From Henricia sp. BOLD:AAB3569 (Eukaryota; Echinodermata; Asteroidea; Spinulosida; Echinasteridae), in assembly GCA_037783545.1 (NCBI GenBank), contig JBBELK010000216.1, positions 62,001-126,000 on the forward strand: a DNA stretch of 64,000 nt, read 5' to 3'. Positions 1-12,200 of the stretch are shown one piece after another. A program made the translations under genes and the position numbers. The notes under the pieces were generated by a model. It did no database searches, had not been told where the DNA came from, and saw only the letters and a list, made by a program, of their open reading frames with translations. Within the stretch, counting starts at the first letter, position 1. Each line of letters starts with the position of its first letter.

Positions 1-544
1 TTTTTTTGTACTAGTAGTAGGCCTAGTACTACTAGGATAGGCCTAATGCTTATTTGTTTGCAATAGTGTGCAACTGCAAGTGTTGAGTTGAAGTATTAAA
101 CCACGGAGCTAGGCTACCTCCATGATTAAACCACATATATTACAAATAAAAAACATGAATGGTAGGCCTAATAAATAAGTAATAAATTACAGATGACGCG
201 TTTATGATCATCACAGATTACTGGTGTTAGAGTAAAGGTAATCTGGTGGTAAACTTCATGTAAACAAACCTCAGTCATCCTGCATGCCGTGCGCCGTTCA
301 TCACCAAATCGCACGTGCTAATTTTCGAATGCTACATTTTAGATAGAGGTACGAATCATAATATTTTTGACAATTTACTCAAGTGAACAGCAAACGTATG
401 ATATTATATGATCAAACCAATTCATCAAAACGGCTGTATTTAAGAATAAATCTACTTAAAAACCTAATTTTATTGTTCTTTTCTGTGTTAAAAATTAAAA
501 ATTATTTTTCCACCCTGCTTCCACTTTGAAAACCACCCTGTTGT

Positions 545-660
545 CAAAATGTTCCGGTCCTTCTAAGTTCAATCCGGCCGTTGAGGGCGACAATCTGTCA
601 TGGCGGCGCCCACGACCCGGTTCTCTGTTATGTCTGTGCTATTCGTTAATCAAATTATTT
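545..660 (+). promoter_or_regulatory. Candidate PIGW promoter
   Basis: Local CpG density rises and TTCCGG (ETS core) and GTCATGGCGGC (YY1-like) lie within about 60 bp of each other, a combination common in TATA-less housekeeping promoters. No transcription start can be read from sequence, so this is inference from position and motifs. Confidence 0.3.
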
Positions 661-1215
661 GCAAAAAAACATTTGAGAAATGTAGCAACGGGGCGGTAAT
701 GTTTGTGCTGATATCTACTCCACCTAACTGACTATTTTACGCCAAGTTGGAGCTGTTTAAATTGACTAGTTAGCCTAAAGTTAACACTGGTTAAGGTCAG
801 GTTGGTTATTTATTGATTGTTGACATATGTTAACCGCTAGTAGAAATAACCAGTCCAGTTAACCGTTCATTTTGTCCTTGGCTTTATTTTCACACCTTTT
901 TGGTGTAAGAAAATCTTGCCCAGATGAACTCTAATCATGTACATCAGAAATAATTGATAATCAGTCACTAATGTTATTTATTATTAATATAATCATGACA
1001 TAATCGTTGCTAAATTTGGGATGAAAAGGGTGTATTAAGTTTCGAACACTATGGACTTTTAATGATTATTATATAACCGGTCGTAAGTGAATTTGTTTTG
1101 GCCTGGCATCATCTATGGCCAAATGTCAATGACATTTATGCAGTAATTCATCCACTTGCATTACTTTGACTGCCTGCCACCTCGTAGAAACAGTGGTCAC
1201 ACGTGCTTGCAGTAA

Positions 1216-1361
1216 TATACCTTATGCACGGCGGCCATGATAGAGGGCAGTCACATTGTCACAGTGCGTCATGCACAAGTAGGCACTTTGTGGGTCTATT
1301 GTCACATCATTTGAATATGAAAACCTGCCCTCTATCATGGCCGCCATGCGCATAGGTCTAT
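1216..1361. mobile_element. MITE family A, copy 1
   Basis: About 145 bp with terminal inverted repeats containing GCACGGCGGCCATGA on the left and its complement on the right. The interior (TCACATTGTCAC..., CACTTTGTGGGTCTATTG) is shared with seven other copies in the window. It lies in the presumed 5' UTR intron of PIGW. Confidence 0.75.
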
Positions 1362-1440
1362 TATAAGTATTAAATATTGAGTTATTTCCAGTTCACTTGA
1401 TTTTAAATACGTTTGTATTCTTGTCTTTACAGAAATAACC

Positions 1441-4400
1441 ATGGCATCACACAGTGCCAAGGTGGCGTTCTACACCAATCTGACAGGAACAAGCCCTCTT
1501 GAGGTAGCCCTGGTTGTTGCTGTTGGACCGGCTTCTGAGCTGGTGCGATGGGTCCTTGTGCCTTGCCTCATTATGGTGTTTGGAAGTGTGGTTAAAACAT
1601 TTTGGTAAATGTTTCCAACATTTGAATCCTTTTAATTTTTAATGGGGTTTGGGGCGTATCTTAGGTGATCTCTGGGAGGGGTGGTTATTTCTCTGTAGGG
1701 CTTGCTAAGCTCACGTGATAGCCAATCCCAATCAGTGAGAAACAACTGCAATATACTGTGATTCGAGACCACCAGTTGGCTTCATAGCTCAATTGGTAGG
1801 GCGTCTGCACGTTAAGCAGAAGGTGCTTTTCACTGCAACCAGATTTCCCTAACTCATATGGACATTTGTCCACATTTGTATCGAATTCATTCACCCCGAC
1901 GGTCCCTGGGTAATGGTGTTAGTACTGTTACACTGGAATTTCACTTGTGTGAGTGGGATTGTGTCTGCCAGTGAAAACATCTGTACATTTTGTTCTTTAT
2001 TTTTCATTGGTTGCGAATTTTGCTATGGGTTACTATTAAGCTTGGTTACCATTCACTAATCTAGATTTGCAGGCCCATTCATTTATGACTCCTGAGGCTG
2101 ATTTCACAAAGCGCTAAGATGCATCTTAGGAAAGGTCACTCTTCTTAATATCTTGGAACGTTGGTATGGGAATTAGGACGCATTTGTGAAATCGAACCCA
2201 TGGTCTTGGTCATCATACCCTTTTGCATATATCTTGTGTGTTTTCATTTTTTAACAGAAGCTTCCTTTTTGAACACCAACAATTCATTCACAATTGGCAA
2301 ATGGCAGTGCCCTGTGATTGGTAAAAACAATAAGGCCTAAAAGAGAAAGATTTCATCAATGGCCATTTGAGAAGACTTTTACAAACTAAATTTAACCAAA
2401 CTGTGGGATTTACTTCTGTGAATTCTCCCTTTTCTAAACAGGTTCAGTTTTGCCGTGGATTTTGCCATCCTTGTTCTCCCTCTTCTGTCTGCCCTCACCG
2501 TTTGGAGCGGAAACCTCAAGATGTTTTTAGTTGCACTCCTTGTGACTTCTACAACCCTTCTCCTGGCAGCTTACATCTTTCAGCCGATGAAATCCCACAG
2601 GGCAAAACGGCCCTCTAAAGCAAGTACAACCACACCAAGACACCTGTGGGAGCTCCCCCTGGAATCGGAACACCCATTCTTCATGACCATGTTTCGTGTG
2701 CATGGAATGGTTGCTTCAGCTATTACTATCCTGGCCGTTGACTTTCCAGTGTTCCCAAGAAGGTTCGGAAAGACGGAGGTGTATGGCACTGGGTTGATGG
2801 ACATTGCTGTTGGTGCTTTCATGTTCATGAATGCACTGGTCTCTAAAGAGGCACGTGGAAAACACCAAGTTATATTCAGGTACATCAAATCTTGTTAATA
2901 AGAGGTGCTTGTTTTAAAGGCACAGGCTCGTCAGCCATCGGCGCGCACCAAATTCGTGCCATGAAATATGCAGCTCCATGCCTTTCCCTTTGCTATGGAG
3001 CTGCGTATTTCGTGGCACGAATTTGGCGCGCACATTGCTGACGAGCCTGTGCCTTTAACGGGAACCTTGTATTACCAGGACTGAAAACAATGAAGAACAA
3101 GAAATTCCAACCAAATATTTTTCTTGTTTATATGTAAACGGGGGTGGTTTTTGGTTGAGCTCGAGATTGCCAGCTGAAATGAAGGAGACACGAAAGAGTG
3201 GTGGTCAGAATTGATGTTGTAACAGCACTTTAATTAATGACAAAAAAAGAATAATAATACAAAAATAAACAATCTTTCTGGGAGGGGTGATAAATTATTG
3301 CGAATTCTTAAGATTAGGCTCTACCGGACCTGTCAATGGAACTGTTATACAAAATACAGTTTTTAAAAAAGGGGGCGGTGTCAAAAGATCTGCTCTTGTA
3401 ACAATCTAAAGGGGCACCGTTTACATATAAACAGAATGTTGTATTAACAGTGCTCTCATTATCCGTCCGACTGTATTTTGATAATGAGGTTAGCAGCAAC
3501 AAGACTAAGAAGACAGAGTGTCGGGTTCAGTTCCCAATTGAGTAGAAGATTCTACGTTCAACTTGTAATTAAATTAAACTAAATCAAACTATTCATGTTG
3601 ATAAATTTTGTGTTTTCTTGACAGTTCAGGAATTGTGGCAGGCATGAAGTCTCTTGTGAAGACACTGACATCCACCTTGCCTTTCATTCTGCTTGGTGTA
3701 GTGAGACTTGTTGGCGTCAAAAGCACCGGATACCATGAACACGTCTCTGAATACGGCCTACACTGGAATTTCTTCTTTACGTTAGCTGTTGTGATCGTAA
3801 GACTTAATTTATGCATTTGAGTCTTATGCTGGTATATGCTAATGAGTCCAATCACAATGTCTTTAACTCGCTATACCTCATGCGACAACTCATAGATACT
3901 TTGATGGTATAGGATTAACTGTTGTCAGAAAATACAGAAGGGGCATGCTTACAGAATTTGCATGACAGATTTTCAGCCATAGGCAGGGTTGTAATAGATC
4001 CTTTGCACCGGCGGCCATGACAGAGGGCAGGTTTTTATATTTAAATGATGTGACAATAGATCCACAAAGTGCCTACTCGTGCATGACGCACTGTGACAAT
4101 GTGACTGCCCTCTGTCATGGCCGCCGTGCAAGGGGTCTATACTGGTAACTCGACTCAGTCAGTTGGACCCGAGTCTGACTAGAGTCACAACTTTTGACAA
4201 CTTGCCCCCAAGTTATTTTACTTGACTTATGTCTCGCATTAAAAGACTGGGCTAGAACTTCTGACCGTAATGAATTGTAAGTTGTTATTCGAGTCCGTCT
4301 CGAGTCACATTTTTAAAAACTTGTCCGAGTCTCGCATTCCAAGGCTTACGATTTTTGATTTGCGTCTTCTTTCCATGTTTTCTTTCAGACTCTCTCCTCA

Positions 4401-6311
4401 ATAATCTTCCTCGTCATTCCGCCCAGTCTGAGTGGACTGCTCTCATTGGCTGTTGCTGTGGGTTACCAACATCTCTTGTCCAATCACAGCTTGGGACAGT
4501 TTGTCCTCCACGGCAGTGATGGGAGAGGTAGCAGGGAGGGTCTACTTGATGCCAACCGGGAGGGAATTGTTTCCTGTGTTGGATATGTCGCGGTTTACTT
4601 CGCTGGTGTGTGTGCTGGCAGGTTTCTCCTTAAACGAAGGTGAGATTTCTAGTCAGTGAAATTTGCTACTTTGCAAAGACAAAAGAAACTACAGGACAGA
4701 ATGAAACAATCGTTTCTCCTCAAGACGGGGGAAATTGTGACAAGTGTCTGCAAGGAATATTTTGCTCAAAGTGAGTGCAAAATTATTTACAAGTACTCGG
4801 TCAAGTCTATCACAAGAACATAACTGCTTCAAAAAGGTATAAATTTAGGACATGCACTTCACACGCAGTTCATATGGTAGCCACTCAGTTTATCATAAAT
4901 TGCCTCTCTTCTTCCAAAGCAAATGTGTACTTGTGAGGGCAGTGTAGGTGTTGTTTGATTAGCTCATGACCGCCAGGGCTGTATAGTCCCCAGGGAGTTA
5001 AGAAGGTTCATTTAAGGAAGGCTATAAAGATCCCAATGACCAGGGGTAATAATGTGGAGCACCATGATACATGTGATATGTGCGCTATATAAATATCCAC
5101 ACTATTATTATTACAGCCACCAAACAAATTTACCCACGTTCTCCTCCATCCTTGTCCCCCACAGAACGCTGTTCCTTGATTGGTGGTTGGCATTCCTCTT
5201 ACTAATTGTCATCAATGTTCTGTTGTGGATATTCTTGGAAGCGACATCAACTTACATTGAGCCAGTCTGCAGACGGACGGCCAATCTGCCTTACATTATT
5301 TGGACAGTGAGTTTATAATATGGTTGTTTTCCGACCACTGATTCGTAACAATATGCAAGAGGTATAATATACCAGTACTTATTTTTAATGCATTTTATTA
5401 CACTCTGAAATCTTTTTAATTTTTATTTATTTATTTATTTGTTTACTTTTTTGGCAGCTCTCATTTTGCATGCAGCTGTTGGCGTCCTACATGCTGGTTG
5501 ACATCATCGTCGCCGTGAGTAAAGAATTCATCTGGAGAATGCCCCAAAAGAGCTCCAGGTCAAAGAGCAAAGGTGAAGGGTCATTTAAAATGGTCGAATG
5601 TGTTATTAGAAGCATTGACACTTGGCTAGAAGTCAGTCAGTACGAATTTGAGGGGAATTGTTTTTGGTTAGTTTTAAATATGGTTTTTGGTTATCCAAGC
5701 TTTGTCATTTTTTCTTCCTCTTCCAATAGACCGTATCGAATAGCCGCCATTTCGTGGCCACCTTTTTTTACTTAAACCGTTTAACAATGGAATAACAATA
5801 TGTGCAACCATGCATGTCCTCAATGAACAAAGATACTACCCCACGAAATGGCGGCTGCTCGATACGGTCTATACTGTGCATCACCTCTTGGAAGTATATT
5901 TACACAACGGTTGGTCAGCTCTCAAACATAACAGGCGCGAATCTCAGAAGCATACAACACATGTACAAGACAAAAAACAGACTAGATTGTGGTATGATGC
6001 AATATAATTTGTTTTCCATTTTACTGATATATGCCATGTATAACAACTTACTTTTTGTTTTTCATCCTTTCTCCTTTTCAGCCGCTAGTAACCCCCTGGT
6101 TCCAGACTCCATCCTCATCTCCGCTCTACGGCCAAACCTCCTCCTTGTATTCCTCCTGTGCAATCTCCTAACGGGTGTAATCAACCTGTCTATGGACACT
6201 ATCAACCAATCACCAGCCATCAGTGTCGCCGTTCTGGTTGTCTATATGCTTGGTTTGTGCTTAATGGCACTCGCGCTGCATGCCAAAGGCATCAGGCTGA
6301 AATTTGGCTGA
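1441..6311 (+). CDS. PIGW: PIGW, GPI-anchor inositol acyltransferase (multi-exon)
   Basis: Coding exons are 1441-1604, 2442-2879, 3625-3796, 4389-4639, 5165-5306, 5458-5572 and 6082-6311. All have GT/AG borders and compatible phases, giving 503 aa, essentially the length of human PIGW (504). The family acylates the inositol of GlcN-PI from palmitoyl-CoA in the ER membrane, an early GPI-anchor step. Family signatures are visible: [17 protein letters not shown] in exon 2, [16 protein letters not shown] in exon 3, [11 protein letters not shown] in exon 4 and [12 protein letters not shown] at the exon 5 end. The protein is rich in hydrophobic helices, as expected for a multi-pass enzyme. The ATG follows an intron acceptor by 9 nt and starts [16 protein letters not shown], like known family N-termini. 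An AATAAA lies 51 nt after the stop. Introns carry repeats B1, A2, a SINE fragment and C1. Confidence 0.95.
1775..1850 (+). repeat. tRNA-Asn-like relic (tRNA-derived SINE head or pseudo-tRNA)
   Basis: TAGCTCAATTGGTAG resembles an A box. It is followed by an anticodon-like stem TCTGC/GCAGA with loop ACGTTAA, which would place GTT as anticodon. The T arm is not intact and position 33 is C rather than T, so it is not a functional tRNA. It lies in PIGW intron 1. Confidence 0.45.
2095..2200. mobile_element. MITE family O, copy 2 (degenerate)
   Basis: Imperfect terminal repeats: GAGGCTGATTTCACAAAG on the left and TTTGTGAAATCGAACCC on the right. The ends resemble the element at 51613-51737. Confidence 0.45.
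2914..3058. mobile_element. TTAA-flanked hairpin MITE family B, copy 1
   Basis: A near-perfect palindrome (arms about 60 bp) beginning AGGCACAGGCTCGTCAGC and flanked on both sides by TTAA, the piggyBac-type target duplication. It lies in PIGW intron 2, about 35 bp after the donor site. Confidence 0.85.
3995..4140. mobile_element. MITE family A, copy 2
   Basis: Ends read TAGATCCTTTGCACCGGCGG and, in complement, TAGACCCCTTGCACGGCGG. The core ACAATAGATCCACAAAGTGCC is shared with other copies. It lies in PIGW intron 3. Confidence 0.85.
4970..5118 (+). repeat. Truncated SINE with GCGCTATATAAAT tail
   Basis: CAGGGCTGTATAGTCCCCAG through CCAGGGGTAATAATG matches, in the opposite orientation, the body of the SINE at 59460-59822. 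It ends in GCGCTATATAAAT followed by ATT repeats, a SINE-type 3' tail. The ATT tail ends about 45 bp before the acceptor of PIGW exon 5. Confidence 0.55.
5727..5872. mobile_element. MITE family C, copy 1
   Basis: About 146 bp with terminal repeats TAGACCGTATCGAATAGCCG / complement. The interior (GGACATGCATGGTTGCACAT in complement) is shared with three other complete copies. It lies in the last PIGW intron. Confidence 0.85.
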
Positions 6312-8749
6312 CAAAGACTAAGATCACCTTTTTAGTGGGAAGAAAGAAAATGTTTATACAAAATAAAAATCTACCAATTAATGTGGATGTTCTCTCCAAC
6401 TTGTCTTTGTGGCTACTGAGTATCTGTCTGGTGCGGTTTACAATCAAACCTTGATAATAAGAGCACTGTTAATACAACAGTCTGCTTATAACGAGAACAA
6501 TTTTAGGTCCCAATTCTTTGTTCATAATTGTTTTAAAGCCCCATTATATCATTTGCAATTACCCAATTTTGTTTTTCATGAGTTGACAAGAAATGCCTTA
6601 CTCAAACACCACATTAATTTATTTCCGTCCAAAATGGTATTTCATGCTGGAAATTGACAACTGAAGGTGGTTTTCTAAAATCACTTGTACACAAAATCCA
6701 TATATAGATTTTCAAGGTTTTTTGAAGCATTGACGCATCTAAGTAGCTAAAATTTCTTCAGGCTAGTTTACCAACATTCTTCCTTTGATATAATTACACT
6801 CTTATTCCACGAATCTGTAAAAGTTTTATCTTGCAAATATACATAGGCCTTTAATTCCTGATAATACAATGTTTCTGTTATAACAAGGTCATCTGCAAAA
6901 GTTCTAATGATCTCTATCTTATTTATGAAGTTCGACTGCAATGTTTTTGTTTGTTGTGTCATTTTGTCTTTGAGAAATGGCTGTAAGCGAAGCTGTCAAT
7001 TTTACAAGAAAATCTAAGAAGGTCCTCGGAATCTTTCTACAATTTTGACTGCATAATGGTACTGTACACGGGTAGGTAGTACTGTTTAGATATGTAATAC
7101 CTGCACGTACAGTCAATATTCGAGTAGAAGAATAAATGTCACTGTGAAAATTGAATTGTCTGTAAAGTTCTTAGCTCTCAAATTTGAAACGATGTATGGC
7201 TTATGTCGCCGACTATTTAAATGATGTGACAATAAAAAACAAAATACCAGAAAAGGCGACTATATACGTGTATATATGCTAGCGCCTGCGGTTGCCCCCA
7301 ATATGGCCACTTTGCAAAGGGGCCAATGTCCCCGCACACTCTTGACCATGTTGGTCGGTTGGTGGAAATCTCTCTAACCGGGCTCTCTGATTGGTTGTTA
7401 AAACCGATGACTACGAACTGAATTTTTAATTTATGCGAATGTCTGGCTTGTCATTCGACTTTTTCGGATTCTGAACGAGATCTAGTGTATCACACGACGA
7501 TATATTGCTATAAGCATAAAATAAATATTTCATAATGGCTGTTTTGTGAAAAGCCATCTTTCCGATGAAATGTACGTAGTGCAGATCACGGCAAGTAAGA
7601 TGTCGAAGTTCCCGAAATAATAGGTTTCCGTGATAGAAAAATCTAAGGACGACGACATCTTGATTTGCGGATGTTGCCACTTTTGAATTAAAAAAAGGAA
7701 AATCTCAAGCAAATAACGTACAACCATGCACGATGTAGTAATATCGCTAAATATCCTTGGAAAATGACACTACGTGTATTTCCACAGAAATGTTCGTGAA
7801 ACGTCAGTCAACAATTTGTAACTTTTTTCCTCTCCCTTGGTCCATATGCCACGCCTACCCGTTACAAAAATAAGATTGCCTAAAAAGGCTATACACACGT
7901 AATTTGAGGCGATGATGCTTTTTCGGTTTTGTTTTTTGGTCAATCATGCATGTACATAAACCATGATAGGTTTATTCCGTCCTCCATATTCGGAGTTGCG
8001 CTCGAACTGAACTTAAAACTTCACTTCTGTATTGCGTAATTCCCGTTGTGCAGAACTAGAGTACATTTTGTTAAACTTTCTGAGACTGGAAACCGTTGAC
8101 TGTGGATGCCATTTAACTTATGAATAATTAGCAGCTTTGTGCAATGGACATGGGTGTGCTAGCATATTCGACGGCTGTTTTATGCACTCTTTCAACAACA
8201 GGCGCATTTTAAGTAAAATGTGCCACAATTTTTTGTCGCCAAAAAGTCAGATTTCAAGTTTAGTTGACTTTTTTGTTTTCAAGAACAAATATACATGTAT
8301 TCGGAATTATTTTCATTCGTATGGACGACATACGTGTTTGTGTATATTTTTCTCAATAAGTGGATCATTAATTCAATATTTTATATTATTTTATTTTATT
8401 TATTTTTTGGGGTGGCTGTTTTTTAAAATTTGTGGTGGTTATTTTATTAATTTTATATATTTGTACAAATATTGTTATCATCATCTATTTAAAAAAATAT
8501 TGTTAGTGTGTTTAATGTTTGTACACGTATTGATTGATTTGTTTAGTGGGAATTACATTGCGGTTTGGGACATTCCTAGATTGTATGCATACATAAAACA
8601 GTCGTCAGTACAGTTTACGCATGCGCTGTAAACTGGATTCGCGGGTTTATCATGGTCGTGAAGACGCCGTAGTTTGCGATTGGTAAAGTAACAATTCAAG
8701 GGTCGTGATCTTGCTGAAAATTTGACGGAATCGTTGGACAAATGCACAG
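6312..8749. other. Intergenic: PIGW 3' UTR and promoter-proximal region of the SAMD1-like gene
   Basis: Starts with the PIGW 3' UTR; AATAAA occurs at 6362-6367. The rest is AT-rich, with no convincing exon on either strand. The long open frame at 8137-8631 is made of Phe/Tyr/Ile-rich low-complexity AT sequence and has no coding character. A family A internal fragment (TATTTAAATGATGTGACAAT) is visible near 7213. Confidence 0.5.
8616..8626. promoter_or_regulatory. NRF1-like palindrome upstream of first exon 1a
   Basis: TACGCATGCGC matches the core of the NRF1 consensus (GCGCATGCGC). It lies exactly 134 bp before the ATG at 8750. The same 11-mer lies exactly 134 bp before the ATG of the second first exon. 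The match and spacing are seen; factor binding is inference. Confidence 0.5.
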
Positions 8750-9283
8750 ATGGGTTCCAGGACAAACCAGGAAGTGATTTTGGAAACTATCGACTCGCTG
8801 CGACGCCGCAAGGCCCGGCCAGATCTGGAGCGAATATGCCACATGGTCGAGCGAAAATATGGCGTTAGTGCAGCCGAAGTTGAATGCGAGTTGGAGCGCT
8901 TAGTGGACGATGAAGTCGTGTACAAAGTGGAGTACAAAGGTAGCACAAGCTATCGCAATGCCAGCAAATGGAAGAAAAGTCACCTCAGCGGGATTCTTCT
9001 TAACTCGGCCGATTCCAGCCGCTTACTCGTGGAAACAGTGAAAGAATTGAGCAGAGAGAATGACCAAAGCCGCGGAGTGGCGATTGAGAACATTGAGAAG
9101 CACCTGGTGGGCCTTGACCCTAGCACCAAACTGACCATCAAGATGAAACTACAGAATGCACTAGACAGAGAGGTATTTAGCGGTCGACTGGCCAAAGTGG
9201 CTAGAGGGATCTACGCGATGCCCACGGTACCACACACTACGGAGGAAACATCGGGTAAAGTCCAGCGCGTCAAGAAACGAAAG
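8750..9283 (+). CDS. SAMD1-like alternative first coding exon 1a (tandem winged helices)
   Basis: Open from ATG 8750 to the donor AAG|GTAGGC after 9283; 178 codons, ending in phase 0. Residues about 4-72 form a SAMD1/KAT6-type winged helix ([20 protein letters not shown] ... YRNASKW). Residues about 85-160 look like a second, H15-like winged helix ([11 protein letters not shown] ... [11 protein letters not shown]). The exon ends in a basic KVQRVKKRK tail, a plausible nuclear localisation signal, just before the splice. It would join the exon at 17085 in frame. It is about 97% identical at nucleotide level to exon 1b through the winged-helix part (about 13 differences in ~475 nt), then has its own short linker ([11 protein letters not shown]). 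Without splicing the frame would end at 9307. Confidence 0.8.
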
Positions 9284-12200
9284 GTAGGCTCCTATAAAGT
9301 CTCATGATTATGCAGAACTTGCTTGATCCCTTAGTTCACGCATGGAGGAAGAAATGGTTCACGTCGTGATAAATGATATCAAACTTGAAATGTTGGTATT
9401 TGCTCTACGTCTGATTGATTTTTGGTAAATTAATTTTTAAAATGTGATTATTACGTAATATGAATTATCTTCCACGTGCATGTATCAAGTGGTGAAATAC
9501 ATGAATACAAGCGCAAAATACATGAATGTAAAATATCCGTTCTTGCATGCAAATTTATGGGCTGCGTTTGCACTTGCGCTGGATCCGGTTGACTGCATAC
9601 ACATCCCCCATATGCATGATGGGCACCGGTAATACGCGCACCGCAATGGCACCACACGCTACTTTACCAAGGACACTCAAAATTGCCGAAGTATGGAAAC
9701 GTTTGTATACAATCCTATCACCAAAGGCTGACAGAACAAAAACCTATTGACCCCTTTCGAACACGTGCGAATATGCAATTTTGGGAGTCAAATAATGCTG
9801 AGTCATTGTGGAAGCAATGTGCGTGCGCGTTGTGTGTCTCTCTGGTGGGCGCAACCATTGATTTACATACATATACTGGATACGCCATCTGGGAGTGTTT
9901 GTGTAGAAATGCGCGGCCGAACAATGGCGGCGCGTAGGGAGGGTATTAACGCGTCACTTTGCGTGCTTTGCTGCAGTACGTGTACAATGCATACGAACAA
10001 GATTGTTGTTTACCCTACTTTGAAAATGCACGCGCGGACGCGATTCCAGCCAGATGCCGTCTCCAGTTATTATATATAGCTCAATGGGCGCAACGCGGTT
10101 TAGTTCACCAATGGGAGCCTCATCCTAGCGCGTTACGCGCGTTATGGACACACACAACGCGCGCGCACATTGCTTCCACAACGACGCGGCATTGTTTTAC
10201 TCCCAAAATGACGTCATTGGCACGAGCTCAATAGGCTAGGTATAAACCTGAAGTTAAAGTGTTGCCGCTGTTATCAAAAAGTCCGTTTACACACGTTTCG
10301 GCATATGCCGGGTTAGAATTGCCACGTGCATGGTCTGCATGATCTGATAAAATGTACCATTTTTGAAATGCTCTCCGAATCAAGGGCGAATTTCAAAGGA
10401 ATTTCAAACAAATTGTTATCGGCTGTCTACTGCCAATTAAAATACCGCAAGTTGCGCGCATCGGCAAAAGTCTTCGAGAAAGCAGTTTTTATTTTTGCCA
10501 TTGCACGCGCATCGACAAAAAAAAACGTTTCTGGCTGTTTCGATACAAAAAAAACGACACAAATTACTTTAAAGGAGCGTGACTAGATCACATTTTTGCA
10601 CCCCCCCCCCCCCTCCCCCCTCCCCCCACACACACCTACCCATGTGTACATTACGTACGCACTGTGGACGTTTCTTTGTATTCGTGCACTTAAGAGAATT
10701 GGTCGGAAAATCGTTGTTTTCTCCAAATTCTTCCCTCATCCACCCCAATTTTTTTCCTAATCCATGTTTCTAAACTTTACTCCTGAACCCTAACCTTTTT
10801 TTAACCCTCCACCCCCACCCTAACCCCTTTTCCCAAGTTGGGACAACATGACTGTGGACTTGAGCGAACGAGTGCAAGTCCACAATCCGTCACTTTTTCC
10901 CGCAAATTGTGGACTTGAATGGGTTTCGAGTCCACAGTGCGACCGCAATGCCCACACACACACGGTTCTGCACACACACGGGTTCCTTAAAAGTGCCCAT
11001 TGCATCGCTCGCAAGCGTGAGAAAACCCATGAGGAGAATTAGAAACGGCCAGAGACACCGGGGAATAACTCTTCACGAAAGAATGCTCTGGGATCTTTAA
11101 AGTGCATGCAGTACCTAACACACTGGACCAACGGCTTTACATCCCTTCCGAAGGATGGAGCAAGTGTGTTTAGGTGCCTAAGCTTGCTCAAGGGCACAGA
11201 TATTATACTACCCCCAGCCGGGTATCTGTAACCCCGTTTTCACCCGAGTAGGCTACTGCGAATCATTGATAACATTGATTAATATTGTTCGCATTTCATT
11301 CCTCCATGGTGTGATTGGAAAAACAGAGGACGTAACAGAAAGACGTAAAGCTTAATAATATTTGCGGTCGGAAGATATTTTTGTTGCATGGACCGACTCG
11401 CGTATAAACGCGTACGCGGCGGTTAAGCGGCTGGCAGTTGGTACATGTACGTGTCGATCGCGATCCGCACGGCCTGTATTCCTCGGCATTCTACGACTGT
11501 TGTATTATGTTTTTTGGTAATCGCAGATTATACAGTGTACATTGTAGTACATGTAGTATGATTCCGTGCATTTTGACTTGAATCTCTGTGTTATTATAAT
11601 ACTTCCGAGTTTAAGGCCATAAGGGCATGTTCAGTTGGATTAATTTGTGTTTGCCTTCAAAACGTGGTGCATAACACGTTAATGTCACAAACTTATGGCT
11701 GCGTTCGGGCGTGCAGTTCTCGTTACTCGGGAGTAATGCGTGCGCATTGCACTCGGGTCACATCACGCGAACGGCAAATCCGCAGTCCGCGTGCGCGAAT
11801 GGCAAGTGAAGATGGACGTCTCTAGCTCTTGCCATCACTGTACAAAAAAATGCCGTTTCATTGCTCACAAGAAACTGAGGAAATACAGGCCGTAAGTCGT
11901 GAGAACCTTTGATGCCGTCTAAAACAAACCTTAGTGAGTTATTGTTTCAGTTATTGAGTTGACACGTTGGGCAAATTCACCAAAAATCCCACCCATATTC
12001 CGCCATCTTTGTACAAATCACATGGCACTTGACAGGAGGTACGAGCACACTCCCCATTTGTTGGAGAGTAGTGAGAACATACTGGCTGCGTTCGGGTGTG
12101 TACTCGTGTTAACACGAGTTATACTCCTGCGCGCGTGAACGGCAAGAATAACGACACTCGGGTCAGTGAGAGTATGCTCTCACTACTCCCCAACAAATGG

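Larger units (their letters stand above)
1..1440. other. Upstream region of PIGW: probable promoter, 5' UTR intron and one MITE
   Basis: No coding exon is visible here. A short CpG-containing stretch around 545-660 carries an ETS-like TTCCGG and a YY1-like GTCATGGCGGC and is the best promoter candidate for PIGW. A splice acceptor (polypyrimidine plus ACAG, ending near 1431) sits just before the PIGW ATG, which implies at least one upstream non-coding exon. The presumed 5' intron contains a family A inverted-repeat element at 1216-1361. Confidence 0.5.

Noticed and set aside
8137-8631. 164-codon open frame on the plus strand upstream of exon 1a.
   Set aside because: Translation is Phe/Tyr/Ile/Leu-dominated AT-rich sequence with no domain; it looks like a chance frame.
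9451-10234. Several overlapping open frames rich in Cys/His/Arg.
   Set aside because: They run through inverted-repeat element G on both strands and have no recognisable domain; GC-rich repeat DNA has few stops.
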